64,000 bases of DNA from Planococcus chinensis (GCF_020071995.1 NZ_JABWTK010000001.1:1-64000), one strand, 5' to 3'. Positions 30,851 through 41,313 are shown, numbered from the stretch's first letter. Numbers and translations: made by a program. The notes: generated by a model from the letters alone, not told the origin.

Positions 30851-32137
30851 ATGACATCAGTCGTAGTAGTAGGAACGCAATGGGGAGACGAAGGAAAAGG
30901 GAAAATTACGGATTTTCTATCCGAACACGCAGAAGTAATTGCGCGTTACCAAGGCGGCAACAATGCCGGACATACCATCATTTTCGACGGCGAAACGTAC
31001 AAGCTGCATTTGATTCCATCAGGGATTTTCTACAAGGATAAAATTTCAGTGATCGGCAACGGTATGGTAGTAGATCCGAAAGCACTTGTAAAAGAACTTA
31101 AAGCGCTGCATACACGAGGCGTCACAACTGAAAACCTGCGCATTTCCAACCGCGCACACGTCATCTTGCCTTACCACATCAAGCAGGACGAAGTGGAAGA
31201 AGCAAGACGCGGAGCCAACAAAATCGGAACAACAGGAAAAGGCATCGGGCCCGCTTATATGGACAAAGCGGCGCGTGTCGGCATCCGCATGGCGGATCTT
31301 TTGGATCATATTGTGTTCGAGGAGAAGCTTCGCATGAACTTGAACGAGAAAAACCGGATGTTCGAGAAGTTCTATGAAACGGAAGGCTTCACGGTTGAAG
31401 AAATCATGGAAGAGTATTATGAATACGGCCAGGAAATTGCGAAGTATGTAACCGATACTTCAAAAGTATTGAACGATGCCATCGATGACGGCCGTCGCGT
31501 TCTTTTTGAAGGCGCACAAGGCGTGATGCTGGATATCGACCAAGGTACATATCCATTTGTTACTTCTTCAAACCCGGTAGCGGGCGGAGTGACGATCGGT
31601 GCCGGCGTCGGCCCGACAACGATCCAGCACGTCATCGGCGTATGTAAAGCCTATACGTCACGCGTTGGCGACGGCCCGTTCCCTACGGAATTGTTTGATG
31701 AAGTCGGCCAGCAGATCCGTGAAGTCGGCAAAGAGTACGGCACGACAACAGGACGTCCGCGCCGCATCGGCTGGTTCGACAGTGTCGTTGTCCGCCATGC
31801 ACGTCGCGTCAGCGGATTAACGGATTTGACGGTTAACTCGATTGACGTATTGACAGGCCTTGAAACGGTGAAAATCTGTACAGCTTACCGCTACAACGGT
31901 GAGCTGATCACAGAATACCCGGCAAACCTGCGCATGCTTGCAGATTGCGAACCGGTCTATGAAGAACTGCCAGGTTGGTCGGAAGATGTAACGAAATGCA
32001 AATCGTTGGATGAACTTCCGGAAAACGCACGCCATTACTTGGAGCGCATTGCCCAGTTGACAGGCGTCCAGATTTCCATCTTCTCAGTCGGTCCAGACCG
32101 CAACCAGACGAACATCGTAACAAGCGTTTGGCGTTAA
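30851..32137 (+). CDS. purA: Adenylosuccinate synthetase
   Basis: This enzyme joins IMP and aspartate using GTP, the first committed step to AMP. The 428-residue protein shows [19 protein letters not shown] with the catalytic Asp/Lys loop, GGNNAGHTI, and later [16 protein letters not shown] 30851 is chosen over GTG 30842 because GGAGGTG precedes it by seven bases and B. subtilis PurA starts at the same place. A strong terminator follows, then repeat R2 copy a. Confidence 0.98.
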   Translation: MTSVVVVGTQWGDEGKGKITDFLSEHAEVIARYQGGNNAGHTIIFDGETYKLHLIPSGIFYKDKISVIGNGMVVDPKALVKELKALHTRGVTTENLRISNRAHVILPYHIKQDEVEEARRGANKIGTTGKGIGPAYMDKAARVGIRMADLLDHIVFEEKLRMNLNEKNRMFEKFYETEGFTVEEIMEEYYEYGQEIAKYVTDTSKVLNDAIDDGRRVLFEGAQGVMLDIDQGTYPFVTSSNPVAGGVTIGAGVGPTTIQHVIGVCKAYTSRVGDGPFPTELFDEVGQQIREVGKEYGTTTGRPRRIGWFDSVVVRHARRVSGLTDLTVNSIDVLTGLETVKICTAYRYNGELITEYPANLRMLADCEPVYEELPGWSEDVTKCKSLDELPENARHYLERIAQLTGVQISIFSVGPDRNQTNIVTSVWR

Positions 32138-32161
32138 TATGCAATAATGGAAATTAAATAT

Positions 32162-32197
32162 AAAGAGCTGAAACGAAATCCGTTTCAGCTCTTTTAT
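32162..32197 (+). terminator. Terminator after purA
   Basis: AAAGAGCTGAAACG pairs with CGTTTCAGCTCTTTT. A near copy of this hairpin recurs at 32482, so the two flank repeat R2 copy a. Confidence 0.92.
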
Positions 32198-32226
32198 CAT
32201 GTTGAGAAAGATATTTCTTATTAAAT

Positions 32227-32376
32227 CGATATTCCGCAAACCAGCTTCGCTTGCCGCGGGCGAGCGCCAAGCCGCTTCGTCGCTTCGCTCCTGCAGGGTC
32301 TCGGCTTTCTCGCTTTCCCGCTGGCGTCTGCGCTGGTTTGCTACATATCGGCAGAGAGAAATGAATAAATAGCATG
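32227..32376. repeat. Intergenic inverted-repeat element, family R2, copy a
   Basis: Arms CGATAT-n3-GCAAACCAGC (32227-32245) and GCTGGTTTGC-n3-ATATCG (32332-32350) enclose a GC-rich body containing GCGCTTGCCGCGGGCGA-like sequence. A tail ATGAATAAATAGCATG (32361-32376) follows. The same arms, body and tail recur at 41359-41640. No open frame of note lies inside. The rest of the purA-M23 gap (32377-32847) holds a terminator and no convincing gene; a 92-codon frame at 32573-32851 has no coding character I recognise. Confidence 0.8.
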
Positions 32377-32481
32377 CATACTCTTCAACTCTTTATAATA
32401 AAAAGAGTTAAACTGAATGAAGCGAAACGCGTCCACTTAGAGCTACATGCATAAAGGTTCTCGAAGGTTTCTCGACAGCCT

Positions 32482-32518
32482 AAAAGAGCTGAAACGGTAT
32501 CCGTTTCAGCTCTTTTTT
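32482..32518 (+). terminator. Second hairpin terminator behind purA
   Basis: AAAAGAGCTGAAACGG and CCGTTTCAGCTCTTTTTT enclose TAT. The sequence is almost the same as the terminator at 32162-32197, which suggests duplication around the inserted repeat. Confidence 0.85.
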
Positions 32519-32847
32519 GATGAGTGGAAACGGATTTAACAGAAAAGACACATTTCCCATGGTATTTTCAGGATGCAATATGACAAATATTACAGAAAAG
32601 TGATAGGAAAAACGTGTTTTATTGAAGTTAAGCAAAAAAGATTGTTACTTTCTGCATACAAGAAAAGGGTCGGTTTTTTGGTCTTTCTCGGCTTTTTAGA
32701 AGGATTTGGCAAGAATGCTTCAGTTGGATTACAGACCTCAAAATCAGCTAATTTAAAGGTAAATTGTGCTAGAGTGGGAAAGGTTCATTTAAATCACACG
32801 AAAGCCAGCGGGCTTTACATAGAAGCAAAAGGAGTTACCGAATACTT

Positions 32848-34278
32848 ATGAAGAACATTCAACAACCGGCAGCCGGCCGGACGTTTTTAAAGGCAGCTGC
32901 AGCTTCAGCATTGTTGCTGACAGGGCTCAGTTTCACACCGGTATTTGCAACGTCAGAGAACAAGCACAGCCTTCAGCCGGTTTACCACTTGTATAATGAT
33001 GGGCACTACCTGGGGACAGTTTCGGACGACCAGGCAGTGGAAAAAATGATGGACGAAAAACGCAGTCAGCTGCAGCCGCAATTTGCCGCTTTGGATCTGG
33101 AAGTGGACGAAAGCTTCAATGTGGTTGAAGAGAAAGTGTTTGAACGCAGTTTGCCAAACGAACAGGAAATTTTAGCGGCAGCTGCTAAAGAAGTGGAAAT
33201 CCAAGCTTCCGCTTTTGCATTATCAGTCAATGGCCGGGAAGTGCTTCAAGTGAAAGATCAAGCGGCATACGAGGCCTTGATCCAGCAATTGAAACTGGCC
33301 TACGCCACCCCGGAAGAGCTGGCCGCCTGGGAAGAGCGGAAGCGGACAAATGCACCTTTGCCGGAATTGGAGCCGGGACAGGCGAACCTTATCGATTTAA
33401 CAATTACCAAGAACTTGTCGGGAGCTGCGAAACAGGCAAATCCGGCGGGTGTCATGGAACCGGATCAGGCTGCGAAATACTTGCTGACGGGAGAGCGTTC
33501 TTACATTGTCCGTGAAGGCGATGAAGCCGAAAAATTGGCGGATGCGTTCGGCATGGAAACAGAAGAGCTTGCGGCTTTGAATCCGGGCATCAACCTTGCT
33601 CAATTAGCGCCAGGCACCCAGTTGAATGTATCGGCAGCCGGACCTTTAGTGACGGTGAACGTGAAAAAACAGCAGAAACAGATTGCACTGATTCCGCATA
33701 AGTCTCTGAAAGAAGACGATCCCAAGTTATTGAAGGGCGAAACGAAGCTTAAGCAGCAAGGCAAAAACGGCCGAAAGCATGTTACCTCGGAAGTGGAAAC
33801 CGTCAACGGCCAGGAAGTTTCGAAAGAAGTCCTAGCAGAACAAGCCACCTTAGAGCCGATTGACCATATCGTTTCAAACGGTACGATGCCTCCCCCGTCA
33901 GTCGGCACCGGAACATTCACGTGGCCGGCCGAAGGCGGCGAAATCACCAGCAAAAGAGGCCATCGCTGGGGGCGTCTCCATAACGGCATCGACATTGCCC
34001 GTTCAAGCGGACCGGCCATCAAGTCTGCTGACCATGGTGTGGTAAAAGCGGCCGGAGCAGCGGGAACATTTGGAAAGCGGGTAGTGGTGGACCATCAAAA
34101 CGGTTATGAAACCATCTATGCCCATTTGTCTTCGATTGACGTCAAAGTCGGAGATGTAGTCCCGCAAGGAACGAAATTGGGGAATATGGGCAATACCGGG
34201 CGATCTACCGGCGTCCATTTGCATTTTGAAGTCTCTTTGAACGGCGTTACGCAAGACCCGTTAAAATATATCAAGTAA
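32848..34278 (+). CDS. Secreted peptidoglycan endopeptidase, LysM-G5-M23
   Basis: The 476-residue protein has a signal peptide ending near PVFATSENK. A helical region follows, then LysM (YIVREGDEAEKLADAFGM, about 214-260), a G5 domain (about 268-340) and an M23 domain with zinc ligands in HNGIDIARS and HLHFE (about 375-470). M23 enzymes cut peptide cross-links. It lies just upstream of walR, whose regulon includes wall hydrolases. It starts at ATG 32848 after AAAAGGAGTTACCGAATACTT. Confidence 0.93.
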   Translation: MKNIQQPAAGRTFLKAAAASALLLTGLSFTPVFATSENKHSLQPVYHLYNDGHYLGTVSDDQAVEKMMDEKRSQLQPQFAALDLEVDESFNVVEEKVFERSLPNEQEILAAAAKEVEIQASAFALSVNGREVLQVKDQAAYEALIQQLKLAYATPEELAAWEERKRTNAPLPELEPGQANLIDLTITKNLSGAAKQANPAGVMEPDQAAKYLLTGERSYIVREGDEAEKLADAFGMETEELAALNPGINLAQLAPGTQLNVSAAGPLVTVNVKKQQKQIALIPHKSLKEDDPKLLKGETKLKQQGKNGRKHVTSEVETVNGQEVSKEVLAEQATLEPIDHIVSNGTMPPPSVGTGTFTWPAEGGEITSKRGHRWGRLHNGIDIARSSGPAIKSADHGVVKAAGAAGTFGKRVVVDHQNGYETIYAHLSSIDVKVGDVVPQGTKLGNMGNTGRSTGVHLHFEVSLNGVTQDPLKYIK

Positions 34279-34287
34279 CCATCTACA

Positions 34288-34320
34288 GGCCGGACGCCTT
34301 TTAGCGTCCGGCCTTTTCAT
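34288..34320 (+). terminator. Terminator after the M23 peptidase gene
   Basis: GGCCGGACGC and GCGTCCGGCC form a 10-bp stem with a six-base loop, followed by TTTTCATTT. Confidence 0.9.
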
Positions 34321-34333
34321 TTCGTCCCCTCGT

Positions 34334-34349
34334 TATTTCCCGGGAAATA
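34334..34349. promoter_or_regulatory. Noc-binding site 1
   Basis: TATTTCCCGGGAAATA is a perfect palindrome equal to the Noc-binding consensus of B. subtilis. It lies between the M23 peptidase terminator and walR. Noc is encoded at 17399. Confidence 0.85.
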
Positions 34350-34466
34350 GCGGGCAGACAGTGAGAGGTGCGAAACCGCCAAAACAGTGATAAAGTAAAG
34401 GGTAGAAAAGAATGTACATCGGACGAAATTCCATCAGTAAATGTTGGACTAAGGGGGAAAAGAAAA

Positions 34467-35174
34467 ATGAGTAAAACCATTTTGGTTGTTGACGATGAAA
34501 AACCGATTGCAGACATTCTGCAGTTTAATTTGAAAAAAGAGGGCTTTAATGTTTTGTGTGCGTACGACGGGGATGAAGCCATCAAAATCGCGGAGGAAGT
34601 GCAGCCGGATTTGATGCTTTTGGACATCATGCTTCCAAACCGCGACGGCATGGAAGTATGCCGGGAAATCCGTAAGAAATTCGATTTTCCGATTATCATG
34701 CTAACGGCCAAAGACTCGGAAATCGATAAAGTGCTGGGCCTTGAACTGGGAGCGGATGATTATGTTACCAAGCCGTTTTCTACACGTGAACTGATTGCAC
34801 GGGTGAAAGCCAACCTGCGCCGCCAGAATGTTGTGCCGCTTGAAGAAGAAGGGCCGAATTCGAATGATATCGAAGTCGGGTCATTGATCATCCAGCCGGA
34901 TGCCTATCTGGTTCAAAAACGCGATGAAACAATTGAACTGACGCACCGTGAATTTGAATTATTGCATTACCTTGGAAAACATATTGGCCAAGTGATGACG
35001 CGCGAGCATTTGCTGCAGACCGTCTGGGGCTATGATTATTTCGGGGACGTCCGGACAGTCGATGTAACCATCCGGCGCCTTCGTGAAAAAATTGAAGACA
35101 ATCCGAGCCATCCGGCATGGATCGTTACCCGCAGGGGAGTAGGGTATTACTTGCGGAATCCTGAACAGGAGTAG
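34467..35174 (+). CDS. walR: Response regulator WalR (YycF)
   Basis: This is the OmpR-family regulator of cell-wall metabolism. In the 235-residue protein the receiver domain has acidic pocket DDE (9-11), phosphoacceptor Asp53 in LLDIMLP and Lys in YVTKPF. The winged helix ends [14 protein letters not shown] 34467 is chosen because AAGGGGG lies ten bases before it; the open frame extends upstream without one. walK begins five bases after the stop. Confidence 0.98.
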   Translation: MSKTILVVDDEKPIADILQFNLKKEGFNVLCAYDGDEAIKIAEEVQPDLMLLDIMLPNRDGMEVCREIRKKFDFPIIMLTAKDSEIDKVLGLELGADDYVTKPFSTRELIARVKANLRRQNVVPLEEEGPNSNDIEVGSLIIQPDAYLVQKRDETIELTHREFELLHYLGKHIGQVMTREHLLQTVWGYDYFGDVRTVDVTIRRLREKIEDNPSHPAWIVTRRGVGYYLRNPEQE

Positions 35175-35179
35175 GTTGA

Positions 35180-37003
35180 ATGCAGAAAGTAAGTTTTTTT
35201 AAATCGATTCATGTGAAATTTGTGTTGATTTACCTCTTATTGATCTTATTGGCGATGCAGATCATCGGCCTTTATTTTGCGCAAGAGCTTGAGGAAACTT
35301 TAACTAAGAACTTTAAGGACTCGATCGAAGAACGAATGAATATTGTCGAGTTCAGTGTACGGGAAGAAATGGTCAAACCGCGGACCGAAGAAGAATCGAC
35401 GATTGAAGAAAGCCTGCGCTCTGTACTGGCTGGTTTTCAATCATCGGACATTGATGAAATCCGGGTAGTGGATGCCAGGTACCGGATTTTGGCTTCTTCC
35501 GCCACAGACAACCAGTCTTTGGTCGGCCAGCGTTCCACACTGGATATCGTGACGCAGTCGATTGTGGCGGAAACGCCCGATGAACGGACGTATGTAAATA
35601 ACCAAGCAGACCGAGTGTGGGTCCGAACTCAGCCGATTATCGCAGAGGGCGGCGAAGTGCTCGGTACTTTATATATGGAAGCGGATATTGAAAATGTCTA
35701 CAACCAGATGGACGACATCAACGCCATTTTGGCAGTCGGGACCGCCATTGCACTGGCTGTAACGGCAGTGCTCGGTGTGCTGGTAGCCCAGACGATTTCC
35801 AAGCCGATTTCCGATATGCGGCGGCAAGCCCAGGCAATGGCGAGAGGGAATTTCTCCCGGAAGGTGCGCGTTTACGGAAATGACGAAATCGGGCAATTGG
35901 CGAAGTCGTTCAATAACCTGACCAACCGGCTGCAGGAATCCCAGCAGTCCACAGAAAGCGAACGGCGGAAGCTGGCGTCTGTACTTGCCAATATGACCGA
36001 CGGCGTTCTGTCGACCGACCGGAGAGGGCGCGTTATTTTAATCAACGATCCCGGACTCCGATTGCTGAATGTTTCACGTGAAACGGTCATCAACCGGCCA
36101 ATCACTTCCGTGTTGGGGCTGGATTCCGAATATACCTTTGAAGATTTGATCCATTTAAAAGATGCCATCACGCTGGATTTCAGTTCGTATGACGAAAGTG
36201 CGCTCCTGCGGGCAAGTTTTTCAGTCATCCAGAAAGAAACCGGCTTTGTGAACGGTGTTATTGCAGTATTGCATGACAATACCGAACAGGAAAAAATCGA
36301 TATGGAACGCCGTGAATTTGTGGCCAATGTATCGCATGAATTGCGTACGCCGTTGACTACGATGAGAAGCTATCTTGAAGCGCTTGCTGACGGAGCGTGG
36401 CAAGACCAGGAACTGGCTCCGACGTTTTTGAATGTTACGCAGACTGAAACGGAACGGATGATCCGCCTGGTCAACGATTTGCTGAAGCTATCGAAAATGG
36501 ATGCCAGCGAAACGGAAACCAACAAAGAAATGGTCGAGTTCAATGTATTCTTCAACCGCATCATCGACCGCTTTGAGATGTCGAAATCCCAAAATGTCTA
36601 TTTTGAGCGCGAACTTCCGGACGAACAGTATTTTGTCGAAATCGATCCGGACAAATTGACGCAAGTCATCGACAACATCATTTCCAATGCGCTCAAGTAT
36701 TCGCCGGAAGGCGGGAAAATCCGCTTTGCGATGACCATCGAAGATGGTTTTATTCTGATCCGCATTGCCGACCAGGGCATGGGCATTCCAAAAGAGAATG
36801 TGGATAAGATTTTTGACCGGTTCTACCGGGTTGACCGGGCGCGTTCCCGGGCAATGGGAGGCACGGGCCTTGGCCTTGCCATTTCAAAAGAAATGATCAA
36901 TGCACATGGCGGCCATATCTGGGCTGAAAGCCAGTACGGAAAAGGGACGACTATTTTCTTCACGCTGCCATTTGAAGAGGATGTCGGAGGTGAGTGGGAA
37001 TGA
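35180..37003 (+). CDS. walK: Sensor histidine kinase WalK (YycG)
   Basis: The 607-residue membrane kinase has TM1 about 13-33, an extracellular Cache/PAS-like domain, TM2 about 183-203, HAMP, a cytoplasmic PAS, HisKA with the phosphorylated His386 in VSHELRTPL, and HATPase boxes ending GGTGLGLAISKEM. It controls WalR in response to wall synthesis status. A parS sequence lies within the coding region at 36070-36085. Its stop overlaps walH. Confidence 0.98.
   Translation: MQKVSFFKSIHVKFVLIYLLLILLAMQIIGLYFAQELEETLTKNFKDSIEERMNIVEFSVREEMVKPRTEEESTIEESLRSVLAGFQSSDIDEIRVVDARYRILASSATDNQSLVGQRSTLDIVTQSIVAETPDERTYVNNQADRVWVRTQPIIAEGGEVLGTLYMEADIENVYNQMDDINAILAVGTAIALAVTAVLGVLVAQTISKPISDMRRQAQAMARGNFSRKVRVYGNDEIGQLAKSFNNLTNRLQESQQSTESERRKLASVLANMTDGVLSTDRRGRVILINDPGLRLLNVSRETVINRPITSVLGLDSEYTFEDLIHLKDAITLDFSSYDESALLRASFSVIQKETGFVNGVIAVLHDNTEQEKIDMERREFVANVSHELRTPLTTMRSYLEALADGAWQDQELAPTFLNVTQTETERMIRLVNDLLKLSKMDASETETNKEMVEFNVFFNRIIDRFEMSKSQNVYFERELPDEQYFVEIDPDKLTQVIDNIISNALKYSPEGGKIRFAMTIEDGFILIRIADQGMGIPKENVDKIFDRFYRVDRARSRAMGGTGLGLAISKEMINAHGGHIWAESQYGKGTTIFFTLPFEEDVGGEWE
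36070..36085. promoter_or_regulatory. parS site 3 (inside walK)
   Basis: TGTTTCACGTGAAACG matches parS TGTTTCACGTGAAACA at 15 of 16 positions. It encodes NVSRET in WalK. Confidence 0.8.
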
Positions 37004-38337
37004 AGTATATCGAATACATCAAATCAATCGCTTTGTTTTTGCTGATTGCGCTCAGCCTTTTCCTGACCTTTATCATTTGGACATTTACGCCGGGATTTGA
37101 CCGGATTGAAACGACGCCGGCCATTGAAGTGGCTCTTGGAAAGACGAAAACCATGGAAGAAGTCGTCCAACCGAGCAAAGTGCTTTATCATTATAATGAT
37201 GTGGTTACCGGAACAACCGAAAAAGAGCAAGTCGATCGGCTCCTGGAAGTCATGAAGCAATGGCAAATCCGGGATGTGCTGTCGCTTGCTGAAGAAGCGC
37301 CGATGAATGTGTTGAAATCCTATATGCATGAACCGAACCGTGCCGTCTTGTATTTCCCGGGACCGGTGCCGTTTCCGGTTTTCGATACCATCATGGAAGT
37401 GTCTGCTGACACCATCCCGGAAGCATCGTTCGACCGGCTGGTAGTTGACTGGAGCGAAACGGGAAATGCCGATTTCACGCTTTACTTCATCAACACCCGA
37501 ACCGGCCGCGTGCTCCAGGCAAATGTGCCCGCTTCAGAATTGGAACAATTCCAATCGGTAGTGGTGGAGCCCGCTTTTAAGTATGAAACTTTTATCACCA
37601 ATGAAGACATCGGGGCTTTGCCGATTTATGTGCCGGAAAGTGCATTCGAAATGAATACCTACCGATACTTGCAGGAAGATATCGCGAGCCAGAAGTTTGT
37701 GGACGGGCTTTTTGAAAATCCAGGCCGCGTCCAATCTACCGGCGATTTGGCGAATGAAGAATACAGCGATGAATCAGATGCATTGATGAGCGTTGACAGC
37801 AGCCAAAAAAGCATCAATTACGTCCAGCCAAAAGCGGAAACACAGGATCCCGCTATTCCGTCCGAATTGCTTTTTGAAACGGTCGACTTTGTCAATAGCC
37901 ATAGCGGCTGGACAAATGACTACCGCTACTTTTCGATGAGTCCTTTGAATCAGCAGATCGAGTACCGGCTTTTCTTAGACAATATGCCGGTATTCAGCCC
38001 GACACTTTCAACCGAGTTGGAGCTGGTATGGGGAATTGACGCGGAAATGGAGCAGGTATTCCGCTATAAACGCCCTTTCTATGTATTGGAATCGTGGGCG
38101 GAAACCGGCACAGCCATTTTGCCTTCAGGAAAAGCGGCGCTGCATGCCATCACTCATTTAAAAGAGCAGGACCTGAAGAACATTACCGATATCGTACCTG
38201 GCTATGAGCTGACGCTGGACGACAAAGACCCGGCGCGGCTGTTGAGTTTGCAGCCGGCCTGGTACTTTAAATCCGAAGGCGTATGGACCCGCTTAACGAA
38301 AGAAGAGTTAGGAGGTGGGCAAGTTGGATTGGAATAA
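37000..38337 (+). CDS. walH: WalK regulatory protein WalH (YycH)
   Basis: The 445-residue protein has a single N-terminal membrane helix (IALFLLIALSLFLTFIIW) and a large extracytoplasmic part. In B. subtilis YycH and YycI form a complex with WalK that modulates its activity. ATG 37000 overlaps the walK stop (ATGA) and follows GGAGG by nine bases; GTG 36994 in frame overlaps the ribosome-binding site. It overlaps walI. Confidence 0.95.
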   Translation: MKYIEYIKSIALFLLIALSLFLTFIIWTFTPGFDRIETTPAIEVALGKTKTMEEVVQPSKVLYHYNDVVTGTTEKEQVDRLLEVMKQWQIRDVLSLAEEAPMNVLKSYMHEPNRAVLYFPGPVPFPVFDTIMEVSADTIPEASFDRLVVDWSETGNADFTLYFINTRTGRVLQANVPASELEQFQSVVVEPAFKYETFITNEDIGALPIYVPESAFEMNTYRYLQEDIASQKFVDGLFENPGRVQSTGDLANEEYSDESDALMSVDSSQKSINYVQPKAETQDPAIPSELLFETVDFVNSHSGWTNDYRYFSMSPLNQQIEYRLFLDNMPVFSPTLSTELELVWGIDAEMEQVFRYKRPFYVLESWAETGTAILPSGKAALHAITHLKEQDLKNITDIVPGYELTLDDKDPARLLSLQPAWYFKSEGVWTRLTKEELGGGQVGLE

Positions 38338-39136
38338 AACCAAATCCATTTTCATCATTGTCTTTGCCATACTCAATGTGTTTTTGTACTCTCTGTATCT
38401 GGAGCGGTACAAAGAAGCGGAAAGCGTGGTTTTCCTCACAGAATCTTCGAATGAAGAAAAGCTGGAAGCGGAAGGCATCACGTACGCTGATTTGCCGGAA
38501 TCCGCTGGAACTTTGCCTTATGTGACGGGCACGATGAAAACATTTGTAGCGACGGACGTTCCGGGTGTAGACTTGAAAGAGAACCGGAGAAATGATAAAT
38601 TATTGTCCGTCAGCTTTACGGAACCCATACCGCTTGACGATAAAATAAGCACGGAAACACTGGAGGAATTCGTAGAAGAAACCATTTACGAAGGAGAACA
38701 ATATGGCTTATGGAAGATTGAAGAACAACAAAAAAGAGCCATGTTTTTTCAGGAAATCAACGGGGAGCCCTTGTTCTACAGCGACAGTGGAAACTTGCAG
38801 GTTTACTGGAACGACGATGGAGAAATTACGCATTATGAACAAGCCATCTTCGAGAATATCGTCGAAGGGGAACAGCAAAAAGACCTGATTTCACCTGTTC
38901 AGGCGATTCATAACCTTTATCAGAAGAGATTCCTGCCATCCAATACGGAAATCGATTCAGCCGATCTTGGCTATTCGGAATACGTAACGGTATCAGAAAA
39001 TACACAGATGTTCCTTCCAACATGGCGCATTCAAGCGACGTTCGAAGACGGAACGGCAGAAGAATTTTTTGTGAATGCGGTAAAAGGGGATGTCATTGAA
39101 CTGAAAAAGACAGAGCAAGCAGAAGTTACACAATAA
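38324..39136 (+). CDS. walI: WalK regulatory protein WalI (YycI)
   Basis: This 270-residue, single-pass protein begins [26 protein letters not shown], the hallmark of YycI, with a beta-rich extracytoplasmic domain. TTG 38324 is preferred over GTG 38315 because GGAGGTG ends six bases before it and the GTG falls inside that site. It overlaps the end of walH by 14 bases. walJ follows 13 bases after the stop. Confidence 0.95.
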   Translation: MDWNKTKSIFIIVFAILNVFLYSLYLERYKEAESVVFLTESSNEEKLEAEGITYADLPESAGTLPYVTGTMKTFVATDVPGVDLKENRRNDKLLSVSFTEPIPLDDKISTETLEEFVEETIYEGEQYGLWKIEEQQKRAMFFQEINGEPLFYSDSGNLQVYWNDDGEITHYEQAIFENIVEGEQQKDLISPVQAIHNLYQKRFLPSNTEIDSADLGYSEYVTVSENTQMFLPTWRIQATFEDGTAEEFFVNAVKGDVIELKKTEQAEVTQ

Positions 39137-39149
39137 GGAGATTTTTATT

Positions 39150-39938
39150 ATGCGGTTTAGCGTATTAGCAAGCGGCTCAAGCGGCAATGCTATTTATATA
39201 GAAAATGACCAGCATTCATTTTTGGTCGATGCAGGGCTCAGCGGACGGAAAATGGAAGAGCTGTTTGCCGCAATCGGCAAAAAAATGAATAACCTGGACG
39301 GCATTCTGGTGACGCATGAGCACAGTGACCATATTAAAGGCCTCGGAATTGTCGCGCGGAAACACAAAGTGCCGATCTACGCCAATGCGAAAACCTGGCA
39401 GGCGATGGACGGGCTGGTGGGCGCGATTCCTATGGAACAGCGCTTCCACTTTGACATGGATACGGTGAAAACCTTCGGCTCACTTGATATCGAATCTTTT
39501 GCGGTATCGCACGATGCAGCAGATCCCATGTTTTATGTGTTCCATGAAAATGGCCGCAAGCTGGCGCTCATCACCGATACGGGCTATGTCAGCGACCGGA
39601 TGAAGGGCGTCATCCAGGCAGCTGATGCATTTGTGTTTGAAAGCAACCACGACGTCGGCATGCTGCAGATGGGCCGCTACCCTTGGTCCGTCAAACGCCG
39701 CATCCTCAGTGATGTCGGACACGTATCAAACGAAGATGCGGCAGTGGCGATGAGCGAAGTCATGGCGGAAAAGCCGACGCGCATTTACTTGTCGCATTTA
39801 AGCAAAGACAACAATATGAAGGACTTGGCGCGCATGAGCGTCGAGCAAACCTTGCAAACCAAAGGCATCATTGTCGGGGAATACGTTGATTTACTGGATA
39901 CCGACGCCAATGTGCCGACTGAATTAGTGATTGTGTGA
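39150..39938 (+). CDS. walJ: MBL-fold metallohydrolase WalJ (YycJ)
   Basis: The 262-residue metallo-beta-lactamase-fold protein has HEHSDHIKG metal-binding motif near residue 53 and later DTGYVS and LSHLSKDNN. WalJ ends the walRKHIJ operon; its homologues act on nucleic acid and couple wall state to replication or division by proposal. It starts at ATG 39150 after AAGGAG. A terminator follows. Confidence 0.95.
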   Translation: MRFSVLASGSSGNAIYIENDQHSFLVDAGLSGRKMEELFAAIGKKMNNLDGILVTHEHSDHIKGLGIVARKHKVPIYANAKTWQAMDGLVGAIPMEQRFHFDMDTVKTFGSLDIESFAVSHDAADPMFYVFHENGRKLALITDTGYVSDRMKGVIQAADAFVFESNHDVGMLQMGRYPWSVKRRILSDVGHVSNEDAAVAMSEVMAEKPTRIYLSHLSKDNNMKDLARMSVEQTLQTKGIIVGEYVDLLDTDANVPTELVIV

Positions 39939-39945
39939 GTGAATA

Positions 39946-39978
39946 AAAACCGGAAGCAGCCATGCTTCCGGTTTTTTA
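39946..39978 (+). terminator. Terminator of the wal operon
   Basis: AACCGGAAGCA and TGCTTCCGGTT form an 11-bp stem followed by a T run. Confidence 0.93.
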
Positions 39979-40077
39979 TTTTCATTTTCGCCATATTTAC
40001 CGCTTGAATTGTCTGTTTCGCCTTCATAAACTAAGGCTATATAAGAGTATAGGAAGAGCGAAGAGAGGATGAAACGA

Positions 40078-41277
40078 ATGGGATATTACAATAATCCGTC
40101 AGGACAGCCGAAACCGCGCCGCGCAGGCACATTTTTGGCTGGCCTAGCAGGAGTGGCAATTGGCGCGTTGTTGGTGTGGCTATTGTTTTCTTCAGTGCCG
40201 GGGCTTGCTCCGAAAAATGACACAGCTACCAGTACACAACTAACGGAAACGGACCGGCAATCAGCGACAACTTCCGTTGAAATCACGACAGATGTAACAG
40301 CAGCGGTGGAAGAGGCAGCGGATGCGGTAGTCGGTGTGTCGAATCTGCAGGCGGCCAACGATTTCTGGTCACAGGGCCAAGGGCAGGAACAGGCGGTTGG
40401 AACCGGCTCAGGAGTCATTTATAAAAATGAAGGCGGAAAAGCGTATGTGGTGACAAACCATCACGTGATTGAAGGCGCAAGCGGCATCGAATTGACGCTG
40501 TCAGATGGTTCAAAAGTGGAAGCGACCCTTGTTGGAAGCGATGTCTGGACGGATCTGGCGGTACTGGAGATGGACGATACCAATGTGCCAGATGTTGTGG
40601 AACTTGGAGATTCGGATGTATTGAAACGTGGCGAAACAGTCATTGCAATCGGCAACCCGCTCGGCCTTGATTTTTCAGGTTCGGTAACGACCGGCGTGGT
40701 CTCCGGGACAGACCGGGCGGTTCCGGTGGATCTGGACGGCAATGGCTCAGAAGACTGGCAGGCAGAAGTGCTGCAGACAGATGCAGCGATCAACCCAGGC
40801 AACAGTGGAGGCGCCCTTGTTAACTTGGCAGGGCAGCTGATCGGCATCAACTCAATGAAAATTGCGACCGATGCGGTTGAAGGAATCGGCTTCGCCATTC
40901 CGATCAATTCAGCGTTGCCGGTACTCGAGTCGATTGAACAGAACGGCGAAATGATCCGTCCGGCGATGGGCGTCACGTTAATGGACTTGGTACAAGTGCC
41001 TCAGGCGCAGCGTGAAGAGACCTTGAACCTACCGGCAGACGTCAAGGAAGGTGTAGTCGTCAACTCGGTTGTGAACGGCTCCGCAGCGGCTAAAGCAGGC
41101 ATGCAGCAATTTGATGTAATTGTTGAGATGGACGGCGAACCGGTCGGCGACATCATCGAATTGCGGAAGCATTTATACAACGAAAAGAAAATTGGCGATA
41201 CCTTGGCAGTCAAAGCTTACCGAAATGGCGAATTGATGGACTTTGAACTGGAGCTTGTTGATAACTCCGCGTTGTAA
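40078..41277 (+). CDS. htrA: Membrane-anchored serine protease HtrA (DegP/YyxA type)
   Basis: The 399-residue protease has one N-terminal membrane helix (about 17-37). The trypsin-like domain has catalytic triad His129 in TNHHV, Asp159 in WTDLAV and Ser243 in GNSGGAL, followed by a C-terminal PDZ domain (GVVVNSVVNGSAAAKAGMQ). It degrades misfolded exported proteins. ATG 40078 is preferred over 40069 because GAGAGG lies nine bases before it. htrA follows walJ in many Bacillales (yyxA). Confidence 0.95.
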   Translation: MGYYNNPSGQPKPRRAGTFLAGLAGVAIGALLVWLLFSSVPGLAPKNDTATSTQLTETDRQSATTSVEITTDVTAAVEEAADAVVGVSNLQAANDFWSQGQGQEQAVGTGSGVIYKNEGGKAYVVTNHHVIEGASGIELTLSDGSKVEATLVGSDVWTDLAVLEMDDTNVPDVVELGDSDVLKRGETVIAIGNPLGLDFSGSVTTGVVSGTDRAVPVDLDGNGSEDWQAEVLQTDAAINPGNSGGALVNLAGQLIGINSMKIATDAVEGIGFAIPINSALPVLESIEQNGEMIRPAMGVTLMDLVQVPQAQREETLNLPADVKEGVVVNSVVNGSAAAKAGMQQFDVIVEMDGEPVGDIIELRKHLYNEKKIGDTLAVKAYRNGELMDFELELVDNSAL

Positions 41278-41282
41278 AAAAG

Positions 41283-41313
41283 AGAAACGGATCCATACAT
41301 GGATCCGTTTTTC
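41283..41313 (+). terminator. Terminator after htrA
   Basis: AAACGGATCC and GGATCCGTTT enclose ATACAT, followed by T residues. Confidence 0.88.

Noticed and set aside
32573-32851. 92-codon open frame upstream of the M23 gene
   Set aside because: No ribosome-binding site at its start, no recognisable composition or motif, and its end overlaps the real start at 32848. It is treated as leader DNA.
37351-37366. Third Noc-like site TATTTCCCGGGACCGG in walH
   Set aside because: Only the first half matches; 12 of 16 bases, and Noc sites need both palindrome halves.
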